51,432 nucleotides of DNA, taken from positions 1 to 51,432 of the forward strand of contig JADIMH010000045.1 of NCBI GenBank assembly GCA_017694885.1. Direction: 5' to 3'. Positions 8,779 through 17,755 of this stretch are shown here, piece after piece. The notes under the pieces are model-generated. The model saw only the letters and a program-made list of their open reading frames with translations, did not search any database and was not told the origin of the DNA. The translations under genes were made by a program, and so were the position numbers. This DNA is from Candidatus Cryptobacteroides faecipullorum. Lineage in GTDB: Bacteria > Bacteroidota > Bacteroidia > Bacteroidales > UBA932. Positions within the stretch are counted from its first letter, which is position 1, and each line of letters begins with the position of its first letter.

Positions 8779-10248
8779 TTATTCACTTATCCAGTTGATA
8801 TCCACTTTTTCCGTAGAGTTCTTAGGATAATAGTATGACACTTCTTTGAGAGGGACACCATACAGTCCGCGGCATACATTGCTGCAGCTTGTTACCTGTG
8901 AGACCCTCTTTGTAACATTGGTCGTTGCGGCGTCTGAAGCATACAGGGCAAACAGCATATAATATCCGTACCCGCCAGAAACTACCCTCTGGGCAGAAGA
9001 TTCCGATGCCTGATATTGCATGAGATTAAGTTCAGCAGCAAATCCGGCACACTGTTTCACTGTAAGGTTGCCTATAGGCCGTGCAGAACTTCCATAGTTC
9101 GGAACTACAATATCTATCCATTCTGAAGCGTCTACGCCATCAACGACATTGGTTCCGTACATATATCCGTATGCAAATACGGTGACGTCCTTGTCCGGCA
9201 TGACTTTCTTGGTTTCGTAGCAAAGACGGGCTGCGGCTGCAGTGCTTTTCGGTGCAAACAGAGGATTGTTGAGATCAGGAGAGTCTGAATACTCATCGTC
9301 AAAGTTCACTCCGTCAAGATTGTATGCCTCGCAGATTGCGGCAAGCTCCCTTGCAAAATCTTTCGCGCCTGCTTCTGACAACTGGGCAAGTCCGGCCGCA
9401 TCGTGGTTTCCTAGAAGCCCGAGGAGAACCTTTATGCCACGCTTGCGCAACGGCTGCAGGTATTCCTCGCTGTGGTCAAGGAGGAACTGTACGTTAGGAT
9501 TACAATATACATAGACACGGCCTGTCTCCGCGTTGTAGTTGATATTGGCTGCGAAAAGCACCACATAGTCAAAAAACAGGGAGCCTTCTTCATTGTCAAG
9601 GACAAATTCCAGGGCGTTCAGCGGATTTGTGTCGTTTACCTCAAAAAACAGGAATGTCTTCACCGCATCATCCCCTTTGAATGCACTGCTTTGACTATGA
9701 TAATTCTTTATCAGATAGACACTGTGGGATGCGCTTTCCGCGATATTCACACCCTCCGTTTCAGAAGAAGCTTTCACTGGCAGGATATATGTCCTGTCAT
9801 CTTCAAGCCGGTCGCTGTAAGAGATGTCTATGCCGAGTTCGTAAGATGTCTTCTCGTCCGGTGCGAGGACAAGTCGTCCGTTATCCTCTATTTCCACAAG
9901 CTCCTGAGGATACAGAGGGTAGTCTGTCTGATGAAGTGCATTATATGTCTGTGCATAATCAGCATCATAGCTTAGGGTCACATCCACTCCTTTGCCAGGA
10001 GTCTTGGTAAGACCGAATACGATGTCTGTCCGGTAGTCGTCAGCCCTGAGTTCAATGACATTTTCAGACTTTCCTGTCCCGGCGTCTCTCAGATAACCGT
10101 TGAGCACACCTACGTTGGCATACTGGCTTTCATCGACTTCTCCGATTTCAATCGCTTCCGTGCAGGAGACGGCCATGAAGCCGAGACAGCCGAGAATGCA
10201 GGCAGCCGGAAGATACTTTTTGAAAATATTATTTGTCATATTTGTCAT
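8779..10248 (-). CDS. GH18 endo-beta-N-acetylglucosaminidase lipoprotein (EndoH/BT3987-like)
   Basis: A 489-residue lipoprotein (Cys29 in AVSC) with a DUF1735-type N-terminal domain (about 40-180) and a GH18 catalytic barrel (about 195-480). The active-site strand reads LDGVNFDDEYSD, with catalytic acid E319 and D317. The position that is Asp in many GH18 enzymes is N315 here. By family knowledge such enzymes cut between the two core GlcNAc residues of N-glycans, probably at the cell surface. It sits fifth after susC, the same place as BT3987 in the B. thetaiotaomicron high-mannose locus, which supports high-mannose specificity by inference. Confidence 0.9.
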   Translation of the reverse strand: MTNMTNNIFKKYLPAACILGCLGFMAVSCTEAIEIGEVDESQYANVGVLNGYLRDAGTGKSENVIELRADDYRTDIVFGLTKTPGKGVDVTLSYDADYAQTYNALHQTDYPLYPQELVEIEDNGRLVLAPDEKTSYELGIDISYSDRLEDDRTYILPVKASSETEGVNIAESASHSVYLIKNYHSQSSAFKGDDAVKTFLFFEVNDTNPLNALEFVLDNEEGSLFFDYVVLFAANINYNAETGRVYVYCNPNVQFLLDHSEEYLQPLRKRGIKVLLGLLGNHDAAGLAQLSEAGAKDFARELAAICEAYNLDGVNFDDEYSDSPDLNNPLFAPKSTAAAARLCYETKKVMPDKDVTVFAYGYMYGTNVVDGVDASEWIDIVVPNYGSSARPIGNLTVKQCAGFAAELNLMQYQASESSAQRVVSGGYGYYMLFALYASDAATTNVTKRVSQVTSCSNVCRGLYGVPLKEVSYYYPKNSTEKVDINWISE

Positions 10249-10264
10249 ACTTAATGTTAATGAT

Positions 10265-11431
10265 CTATTCAGGCAGAGAAACGTTTGTCCATTTCAGATC
10301 CGAATTGGCTGTTATATCGTTGCCATGCCCTGTCTGGTCTGTAATCTCATTTCCTGCACCTTCGTTGAATTTCCAGTATGCTATAAGACCTTCACTGGCA
10401 GGATCCACTTCGTAAATGTGTGCGGAGATTTCTTCTTGTGAGCGCTGTACGCTCCAGACGCGCAGTTCGGAGATATCGCCTTCAAGCCACCTCTGGTCAT
10501 TCCATGCGTATCCGATATAGCAGTTCGATGTCAAGTTGACAGAACCGCTTGCATTATTGTCATGCGCCATCTCTTTCCCGTTGTGGTAGATAATCCTGTC
10601 TCCTGTTGTCGCATCCCAAACGACAGCGACATGTACCCATTCGTTTGCCGGAAGCCCGAGAGAACTGTCTCCTGCCGGAAAATTCCCGTTAGGATTTACA
10701 AGCTGTATCTGGTTCTGAGGGAAGCCAGCGTCACCTATTCTGACGAGGAATGACCCTTCGATACCGAACAGCGTACTCATCGCTTCGCCTTTCTTACCGC
10801 CTACGGTACCGAAATCACGGACCCGGATGAGAGCCTCTATTGTGATGCTTTTCAGGCCGGAGACACTGCTGCTCCATTTTATCGGAAAATAATTCTCTGC
10901 GATATCAGCCACGACATTGATAAGAGAAGCACCTCTGAAGACATAATAAACTACAGTCTTTGAACCGAGAGCGTCTATCCCACGGATATCTACAAGATGT
11001 ACTGGTGCTACATATATATTCTCGCGGGAGAGCTGTTCAGTACCTTTGAACTGTATAGAGACAGGAGCGGACTCCACGCTGCCGGACACGATTGTAGCTT
11101 CGGGCTCATCAATCACAACCATCTCGACAGGAAGAGCCTCTGCTTTCTGTCCATAAGACATATTATATTTTTCAGCCAGTTCCGGTTCGTACACGAAACG
11201 TCCGGATACCGCATTGTCTACCGGCAAGGCTGTAGCTATGGTAAGTTCCCGAGATTCAGTCACTTCTTCACTCGCAGCCTTGAACAGTATTTCTTCAGTA
11301 CTAGTCGAGGTATTGATATAAAGTTTGTTGTCGAAATGGTGCTCGCTTTCATCATTCACTCCGCATCCTGCAAGTGAAACGACTGCCGCAGCTGCCGTCA
11401 TAGAATATATAATTGATTTCATTGATCGCAT
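10265..11431 (-). CDS. DUF1735-LamG lipoprotein, probable surface glycan-binding protein
   Basis: A 388-residue lipoprotein (SLAGC, Cys23). The N-terminal part, about 35-165, is a DUF1735-type beta domain. The C-terminal part, about 175-385, is a LamG/concanavalin-like sandwich with the hallmarks EALIRVRDF, NEWVHVAVVWD, CYIGYAWND, GDISELRVW and YWKFNEG. No glycosidase motif is present. The ATG at 11431 is preceded by GGAGG, a rather strong Shine-Dalgarno for this phylum. The gene lies between the GH18-like binder and the GH18 enzyme, matching the BT3986 position. Capture of N-glycan substrate at the surface is the likely role. Confidence 0.82.
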   Translation of the reverse strand: MRSMKSIIYSMTAAAAVVSLAGCGVNDESEHHFDNKLYINTSTSTEEILFKAASEEVTESRELTIATALPVDNAVSGRFVYEPELAEKYNMSYGQKAEALPVEMVVIDEPEATIVSGSVESAPVSIQFKGTEQLSRENIYVAPVHLVDIRGIDALGSKTVVYYVFRGASLINVVADIAENYFPIKWSSSVSGLKSITIEALIRVRDFGTVGGKKGEAMSTLFGIEGSFLVRIGDAGFPQNQIQLVNPNGNFPAGDSSLGLPANEWVHVAVVWDATTGDRIIYHNGKEMAHDNNASGSVNLTSNCYIGYAWNDQRWLEGDISELRVWSVQRSQEEISAHIYEVDPASEGLIAYWKFNEGAGNEITDQTGHGNDITANSDLKWTNVSLPE

Positions 11432-11443
11432 AACTGTCCTCCG

Positions 11444-12559
11444 TTAATTTAAGATTGAAGGGTTCATCGTATCGATAGCGGCACGGATATGTCTATATAT
11501 CTTGTTGACATCGAAGTAGTCATACTGGGCATGGTCTACGCACATACCGGCCTTGTCTATGTCTGAATCAGTCCTGACCATCCACTCTGCAACTCCCGTC
11601 ACAGCATAGATCTGTGATCCATCCGCAGCGGAGAAATAGCCTGACTCGTCCTTATCATCAGTCATTGACGGCATTGTAGTGCCGATGATTATGCGTTCAG
11701 CAGCAAATCCCTCAGGCAAGGCCATCATGACAGTAAATGTCACTTCCTCGGCTGTAGATACAGATGATGCGTCCACGATAATATAATCGCATGAATCAAG
11801 CAGCGTAATGTCATACAGGATATTGACAGGCATGCCTTCAAAGAAAAGCAGGGACTGGCCGTGAGACTCTTTCCATGCCTTTATCTTGTCGAAGAAGACT
11901 GTCTGGTTTGCGAGAAGCTCCGCTTGCGCATCTTCCTGGAGGCTGCCAGGAAAGACTCCGGTGTAGCCGGCAATTATCCCGTCATACCCGTACTTGTCGC
12001 ACAGTGAAAGGTAATAGTCGGTACGCTCGCCGAGGAACTCCCCGAATGCCTGCGGCTGTTCGGCCGGCTCTTCCGGTGTCTGATCGGCATCTCTGTCTTC
12101 CCCTGTCTCCGGGGCATGCTCGGCATTCCATTCCTCTACATATGCAGCATACTCGTCATCTATTGTATCATAGCTTACCGTATACAGTGTCTTCATTCCT
12201 TTTTCCGTGCGGATTTCAGCCATTTCGGAAACCATAGCATCCGAAAGGTTGTCCGGATTGTTCATGATGACGTAGTCAACACTGTCCGGAAGGCAGTTGA
12301 TGTGCTCCGCACGGCCCGTAGGGGCTCCATCCACATTGTCGAACTTCGCCATCATCACCTTATGCTCGCTGCCCCTGTATTCCCGAAGGCTCTGCAGGTA
12401 CTGCGCCCAAAGCTCCGGATTCTGGCTCTCGAGGGTCGGCTCGTAGATCTCCACGCTCTGCGGCTCTGTCCACTCCGAGCAGCCCGCAAGAGTCAGCAGA
12501 AGCGCGCCCGTAACTGCACCGAGCAACCTCTTGTGATTATTTCCTGGAATTATAATCAT
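11444..12559 (-). CDS. Catalytically dead GH18-like lipoprotein (glycan binder)
   Basis: A 371-residue lipoprotein (TLAGC, Cys27) with a GH18-type barrel of the BT1044/BT3985-like group (SVDYVIMNNPD, TLYTVSYDTID, LLFFEGMPV). At the active-site strand it reads YGYDGIIAGYTG (190-201). Only the first Asp (D193) of DxxDxDxE remains; the others are I196, G198 and T200, so it should not hydrolyse. An acidic Glu/Pro-rich insert spans about 148-172. It directly follows susD in the operon. The inferred role is to hold N-glycan near the SusC/D transporter; true substrate and affinity are unknown. Confidence 0.82.
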   Translation of the reverse strand: MIIIPGNNHKRLLGAVTGALLLTLAGCSEWTEPQSVEIYEPTLESQNPELWAQYLQSLREYRGSEHKVMMAKFDNVDGAPTGRAEHINCLPDSVDYVIMNNPDNLSDAMVSEMAEIRTEKGMKTLYTVSYDTIDDEYAAYVEEWNAEHAPETGEDRDADQTPEEPAEQPQAFGEFLGERTDYYLSLCDKYGYDGIIAGYTGVFPGSLQEDAQAELLANQTVFFDKIKAWKESHGQSLLFFEGMPVNILYDITLLDSCDYIIVDASSVSTAEEVTFTVMMALPEGFAAERIIIGTTMPSMTDDKDESGYFSAADGSQIYAVTGVAEWMVRTDSDIDKAGMCVDHAQYDYFDVNKIYRHIRAAIDTMNPSILN

Positions 12560-12586
12560 GATTCAAATTCATTTTAATGTTATTCA

Positions 12587-14206
12587 TTAATTGTATGAAG
12601 GATTGTTCTGTTTGCAGTCGAACCAGAGCCTTGTAGCCATATTGTCAGCCCCGCCAAGCAGGGTAGAAACTGCACTCTGGTAATTTTCCGCATTGGACGT
12701 AGCCTCATCATCAGGGTATTCAATCCTGCGGGCCCCGGTCTTTGTAAGGGTAGGATCGGTACTCTTGTTGTTTGCGACCGGGATCAGTCGAGGATATCCT
12801 GTCCTTCTGAAATCAGCCCATGCTTCATTGCCGAGCAGCCAGTTGGCAATCCATTTCTGGGTAAGGATGCGTTCCTGCTTCTGCTCTGCAGTAGCATTGT
12901 CATCCCAGGCAACAGTGATTTCAGATATGGTGCCGGTATAAGTGTTGGAACCTGCCGGATCAGTATACAATGCAGGTCTGCTGGATGCATCAGCTATGTA
13001 AGATGCATATCCTGAGACCCCATACTGGTCGAAAGAGAGCCTGATACCCTCTTCATATGCACTTTTGGCATCAGTTCCCATGTCGAACCCGAATACAGCC
13101 ACGGCCTCAGCCTTCAGGAACGCGACCTCTGCAGCATTCATCCAGTATACAGGGTCATTCACTTCAATTACCGGTCCGCAATACATATGGGATACCGACG
13201 CCGCAGGAATGGTAATGCCTCTTCTGAGGCCGACATAATCATAACCTGACCATTCCGACCTCGTGAAGTAAGCCTCACGCCTCGGGTCATTGTATCCGTT
13301 CATGTAACAAATGATATCGGCAGCTACATGCGAGTCTCCTGAAGTTCCGCAAGTATGGTCAGCGGAATTCGCCATATTGTACCTTACGGCTACGCGGATA
13401 GGATTACCGTCTGTTCCCCAGGAAGCAAACATGGCATTGTCATCGTTTGAAGTCATAACACCGACTTCATGCTTTACGGCAGACTCGGCCATTTCCTTTG
13501 CAAGAGGCTGGTCAGCATACACGACGCGCAGCGCAAGACGTAGCTTGAGCGAATTGGCGAATTTGATCCACTTCTCCACATTACCGCCATAGACAACGTC
13601 AGCGGAAGATGAGAAATTGTTTGTCCTGTTCGGCGTCAGCGCGTCAATAGCCGCATTGAGTTCTTCGAACATCTTCTTATAGACATCTTCCTGAGAATCA
13701 TACGGAACATTGATTTCCCCGTTCTGGCCGATCTTCGAATAAGGGATAGGGCCATAGGCATCAGTCACACGGTGCATCGCCGCAACCTTGATGATATCTC
13801 CGACAGCCAGAATCACAGGATCATCAGTCACCTGATGGAGCATCCTGTAATTGGAATAAATGACAGGGATCACCTTGTCGCTCTTCATAAAGACGTTTGT
13901 CCAGTTGTCGGTAGGATTATAATTTGAGATGGTAGTGGCCCAGTCTGCTTTTGCATCAGCAAGATATCCCCCTTGTGTACCTCCCAGAAGACAGTCTGTA
14001 AACTGTGTGGTGTTCACATCCGGAGAAATCACCCCGTTGGACATTCCCACCAGAGCAGCCCTGACAGCATACCCGTCACGCTGCATTTCATCATCAGTCA
14101 CCCCGTATGGATTGCTGTTGATATCAAGGTAATTGGATGTACATGCAACACCTGAAAGAGCAACGGAAGCAATGACAAGACCTCTTGTTATCTTTTTCAT
14201 TTTCAT
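12587..14206 (-). CDS. SusD/RagB-family nutrient-binding lipoprotein
   Basis: A 539-residue SusD-like lipoprotein (Cys22 in GVAC, followed by TSNYLDINSNPYGVT). It has an all-helical TPR-rich fold and the SusD-like_2 closing region (ILTQKWIANWLLGNEAWADF, then TGYPRLIPV). It forms the lid on the SusC barrel at the outer membrane. Its ATG is preceded by AAGGAGGA that begins right at the susC stop codon at 14218. Such a strong Shine-Dalgarno is unusual for this phylum and may set a high SusD to SusC ratio. Substrate is inferred from the operon as an endo-released N-glycan. Confidence 0.93.
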   Translation of the reverse strand: MKMKKITRGLVIASVALSGVACTSNYLDINSNPYGVTDDEMQRDGYAVRAALVGMSNGVISPDVNTTQFTDCLLGGTQGGYLADAKADWATTISNYNPTDNWTNVFMKSDKVIPVIYSNYRMLHQVTDDPVILAVGDIIKVAAMHRVTDAYGPIPYSKIGQNGEINVPYDSQEDVYKKMFEELNAAIDALTPNRTNNFSSSADVVYGGNVEKWIKFANSLKLRLALRVVYADQPLAKEMAESAVKHEVGVMTSNDDNAMFASWGTDGNPIRVAVRYNMANSADHTCGTSGDSHVAADIICYMNGYNDPRREAYFTRSEWSGYDYVGLRRGITIPAASVSHMYCGPVIEVNDPVYWMNAAEVAFLKAEAVAVFGFDMGTDAKSAYEEGIRLSFDQYGVSGYASYIADASSRPALYTDPAGSNTYTGTISEITVAWDDNATAEQKQERILTQKWIANWLLGNEAWADFRRTGYPRLIPVANNKSTDPTLTKTGARRIEYPDDEATSNAENYQSAVSTLLGGADNMATRLWFDCKQNNPSYN

Positions 14207-14217
14207 ATTGATCCTCC

Positions 14218-17200
14218 TTAGAATTTAAGTCTGATGTTGAAACCGAAGTTTCTTGTGCTCGGCATCATGAAATAGTCGATACCCTGATAGTAGTTGCCCG
14301 TAGTAGCGATTGCCTCGGGATCGAAAGGAGCCTTGTTATAGATCATCCAGAGATTCCTTCCCACAAGCTGAAGGGTCAGCTCGCACACATTGTTCAGCAT
14401 CTTACGCGGGAAGGTATAGCCTATGGAAGCCTCCTGCAGGCGTACATTGGTTGCCGAATATGTATAATACTGAGGGACGACATCTCCGGTGGCGATAGCA
14501 GTGTACCATGTATTTGCATCAACAAGGTCAGAACCGTTAACCATTACACCTCCGTTATCTCTTGCTGTAGCGGTGGCCTCGGACACTCCATAGTAGTCCA
14601 GCATTGCCTGGGTGCGGGAGAATACCACTCCGCCAAGGCGGGCCGTAAGCATGAAACCGAGATTGAAGTTGCCGATACGGAAGTCATTCCTCCAGGCCAT
14701 GTTTGCCTTAGGAAGCACGCTGCCGAGCTTGATATAGTCTTCCTGATTGTCAATGGTACGAGTGGATACTTTACCGTCAGCATCGATATAGATAGCTCCG
14801 TTGCTGTCACGGACGAAGTCCTGACGTGAATAGACATCCCCTAGTGTACCTCCTTCCTTCAGTATAAACCGTGCATTGCCAAGTCCGCCCATATTCATCA
14901 GAGAAATGTTGAGCTTTTCCCCTGTTACGGGATTGATTGCATTCTCCGCCAGTTCTATGATTTCATTCCTGTTGGTCGAGAATGTATAGTTGCTGGACCA
15001 GTTGAAAATGCCCCACTGCTTCTCGAAACCAAGAGCGAGCTCGAAACCTTCATTCAGGACATTACCTGACTGGATAGGAATCTCAGAATAACCGGAACCG
15101 GTCGATATGTCGGGGAAGAATGTCTGGTTCTTGGTATTGGTACGGTAATATGTAGCATCCAGGCTGAACCACTCGAGGAATCTCATCTGGAGACCGATTT
15201 CCCATGACTGCGTCCTTTCCGGCTTCAGTTCTACCGGATATGTAGTATCCGTTGCCCAGGCATTTCCCTTGTTAGGCCATTCATGAAGCGGATTCGCAAG
15301 CCAGCGGTCGAACGGGGTACCGACATCGGCGAAAGATGCACGGAGTTTCATGTACTCAAGCTGCCGCGGCATGTTCGGGATTATTTCCGAAAGCACTACG
15401 GAAGCACCGACTGACGGATAAAAATAAGATTTGGTCTTCGAACGCGGTCCGGCCAACTGTGAAGGCCAGTCATTACGGCCGGTAAGGGTCAGATAATATG
15501 CGCTCTTGAATCCGATTTCGGCAGAAGCGTATACTGACTGTGTCTGCTCTCTCCACCCTGACTGGCTTTTGACCATTGCACTCTGGTCTATAGAGAATAC
15601 ATTGAAGACATTGGGTATATTGTCCGATGCAATAGGTCCTCTGTTTGAAAACATGTCATTCCTCATGTCCGTAATCGATGCACCGACGTTGGCATGCAGA
15701 CTCCAGTCCTCCCATGTCTTGTTGATATCGAGAAGGACATCGGCATAAACCTGTTTGTCCTCCGAAGTCTCAAGTCCGAAAAGACCGTTATTTGACTGCT
15801 CGGTCAACTGTGTATTGGTCGTAGCATAGAACTTCTCGGTGAACTTGTTGTGTGAATTATCGAGACGCACGCGACCGGAAAGGGTCAGCCAGTCGAGTAT
15901 CTCATATGAAAGTCCGGCACTCAGCATGTAACGGTTCTTCTTGTTCTGACGAAGGTTGCGGTAATTGATCCAATACGGGTTCTGCATTGTCAGTCCCGCA
16001 TCGCCGACAGGCCAGTACTGTGTGTATATCTTGCGGCCCGTGTCATATCTCTCATACATTTCGATATCGGCCCAGTCGTTTCCGCGAGGGAAGAGATATG
16101 CTCCGACCAGAGGGTTGTTGTATGTACCCTGGTTTGTCATGTTCTGGTCATCCTGCATGATAAAGCTTGCAGAAACATCCAGAGTCATCTTGTCGTTCAG
16201 GAACTTGGTGGTGTTGCGGAAAGTAAAGTTGTAACGGTTATACTCGTTGTTGGGTACATTTCCGATAGAATTCACGGCTGCAGCCGAAAGATATGTCTGG
16301 TTCTTCGCGTTTCCAGTAGAAAGAGAAACGCTTTCAGTTCCTGTCACACCCATGCGGAAATAATCCTTTGCCGGATTATAACCCATGAAATTGGAAGTGT
16401 TGAGCTTGCTGCCCCAGCTGCGCGTAATAGAACCTTCAGAAGAATTGTAATCACCGGTACCGTACCTGTTCTGGAAACGAGGGAGCACGAAAGGACTGAA
16501 AATCTCCGTGTTGCTGGAGACGGTCACCGATGTTTTGCCTTCCTGTCCTTTTCTGGTAGTGATGACTATCGCACCGTTCGCCGCAGCGGATCCGTAAAGG
16601 GCGGCTGCAGCCGCTCCCGTCAGGACAGTCATGGATTCGATGTCCTCAGGGTTCAGGTCGGCTATAGGATCTGTAGCTCCGCGAGAATCGAACTCTGTTC
16701 CCGCATCCCGTGCAGTTGTGTACATAGGCACGCCGTCGATGACATAAAGTGCGTTCGAGGACTTGGAAATGGATTTCTGGCCTCGCATTACGACTTTGGA
16801 AGCGCCTCCGACTCCTGAAGAAGAAGCATTTATCACAAGTCCCGCAACTTTACCGTTAAGGGAATTGACGAAGTTCGCATCCTTGTTGGAAAGGAGTTCA
16901 TCGGACTTGACTTCCTGTACGTTATAGGAAAGGGCTTTCTCGGAACGTTTGATACCGAGAGCCGTGACCACGGTCCCTTCCATCATGATGGCGTCCGTTT
17001 CGAGAGTGACATCGAATACTCTCCTGTCTCCCACCGGAATGAACTGGGAAGCATATCCCAGACATGCGATTTCAAGTACCGGAGAATCCACTCCGTCAGG
17101 GAGCTCGAATGAAAACTTGCCGTCAAGGTCGGTGCTGACTCCGACCGTAGTCCCCTGGACGAGGACTCCGGCACCGATTACCGGCAGCCCTGAAGCATCC

Positions 17201-17580
17201 ACGATCGTACCGGACACACGGTTGTCCCTGACCCCGTCCGCGGCATCATCGGATTCGGATTTGATTGAAATATAGATGTTTGTTCCTTCAATACGCCAGT
17301 CAACATCCGAACCGGCAAACAAGCGGTCAAGGACGACCTTGATATCAGCATCTGATACGTTGATGCTGACAGTCTTGCTTAAATCTACCTGATCATTGAG
17401 GAAAAGGTATTTAGACTGCTGCTCGATAGCATCCAGGACCGACTCGAGCCTGGCATTGTCCATCTTGATGGTTATGCCGGAATCAGACTGTGCGACAGCC
17501 TTCTGTAAAGGGCAGACAAGGCACAGCACAGCTGCGGCAATGAACAGTCTAAATGTTTTGAAAAATAGACTTTTATTCAT
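14218..17580 (-). CDS. SusC/RagA TonB-linked outer-membrane transporter with STN domain
   Basis: An approximately 1120-residue TonB-dependent transporter, read from the ATG at 17580 (MNKSLFFKTFRLFIAAAV), which opens a clear signal peptide. The longer frame to 17652 adds 24 residues without signal character. Domains in order: STN (about 40-105), carboxypeptidase-regulatory-like (about 120-200, VSGTIVDASGLPVIGAGV), plug (about 215-330, including the VVTALGIKRSEKAL and YVIDGVPM signatures), then the barrel ending in FNIRLKF. The STN domain lets it bind FecR at 17756-18715, so it likely works as both importer and substrate sensor. A probable antisense RNA overlaps its leader. Confidence 0.94.
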   Translation of the reverse strand: MNKSLFFKTFRLFIAAAVLCLVCPLQKAVAQSDSGITIKMDNARLESVLDAIEQQSKYLFLNDQVDLSKTVSINVSDADIKVVLDRLFAGSDVDWRIEGTNIYISIKSESDDAADGVRDNRVSGTIVDASGLPVIGAGVLVQGTTVGVSTDLDGKFSFELPDGVDSPVLEIACLGYASQFIPVGDRRVFDVTLETDAIMMEGTVVTALGIKRSEKALSYNVQEVKSDELLSNKDANFVNSLNGKVAGLVINASSSGVGGASKVVMRGQKSISKSSNALYVIDGVPMYTTARDAGTEFDSRGATDPIADLNPEDIESMTVLTGAAAAALYGSAAANGAIVITTRKGQEGKTSVTVSSNTEIFSPFVLPRFQNRYGTGDYNSSEGSITRSWGSKLNTSNFMGYNPAKDYFRMGVTGTESVSLSTGNAKNQTYLSAAAVNSIGNVPNNEYNRYNFTFRNTTKFLNDKMTLDVSASFIMQDDQNMTNQGTYNNPLVGAYLFPRGNDWADIEMYERYDTGRKIYTQYWPVGDAGLTMQNPYWINYRNLRQNKKNRYMLSAGLSYEILDWLTLSGRVRLDNSHNKFTEKFYATTNTQLTEQSNNGLFGLETSEDKQVYADVLLDINKTWEDWSLHANVGASITDMRNDMFSNRGPIASDNIPNVFNVFSIDQSAMVKSQSGWREQTQSVYASAEIGFKSAYYLTLTGRNDWPSQLAGPRSKTKSYFYPSVGASVVLSEIIPNMPRQLEYMKLRASFADVGTPFDRWLANPLHEWPNKGNAWATDTTYPVELKPERTQSWEIGLQMRFLEWFSLDATYYRTNTKNQTFFPDISTGSGYSEIPIQSGNVLNEGFELALGFEKQWGIFNWSSNYTFSTNRNEIIELAENAINPVTGEKLNISLMNMGGLGNARFILKEGGTLGDVYSRQDFVRDSNGAIYIDADGKVSTRTIDNQEDYIKLGSVLPKANMAWRNDFRIGNFNLGFMLTARLGGVVFSRTQAMLDYYGVSEATATARDNGGVMVNGSDLVDANTWYTAIATGDVVPQYYTYSATNVRLQEASIGYTFPRKMLNNVCELTLQLVGRNLWMIYNKAPFDPEAIATTGNYYQGIDYFMMPSTRNFGFNIRLKF

Positions 17581-17587
17581 ATTTTTG
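17557..17587 (+). promoter_or_regulatory. Promoter for antisense RNA over the susC leader
   Basis: TTTG (17557-17560), a 19-nt spacer, then TATTTTTG (17580-17587) gives a full match to the Bacteroidota -33/-7 promoter. It is on the + strand, opposite susC, with the -7 element straddling the susC start codon. No + strand protein gene follows. Confidence 0.65.
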
Positions 17588-17592
17588 ATAAT

Positions 17593-17666
17593 TATTAGTG
17601 ATAGTTTACTAAAAACGGTAGTATTCTGTCCCCCGCACTGCAGGTCCCCCAATCTGCAGTGTTTTT
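17593..17666 (+). ncRNA. Probable cis-antisense sRNA to the susC 5' leader (DonS-like)
   Basis: A full promoter at 17557-17587 is followed about 50 nt later by a perfect 8-bp hairpin (17636-17643 and 17654-17661, loop 10 nt) and five T residues (17662-17666), an intrinsic terminator shape. The predicted RNA is about 70-76 nt and wholly complementary to the susC leader. Established knowledge: DonS and related Bacteroides RNAs sit antisense to the leader of susC homologues in ECF-sigma-controlled PULs and repress them, and DonS belongs to an N-glycan PUL. Same location, size and locus type here. Both ends are approximate and expression is untested. Confidence 0.65.
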
Positions 17667-17755
17667 CATTTCATCTGACCAGAACACCATTGAACAATAT
17701 CCTGAATCATCCCATAGCAGATATTTTTATGTGGTTAAACAAATTCGGTTACAGT

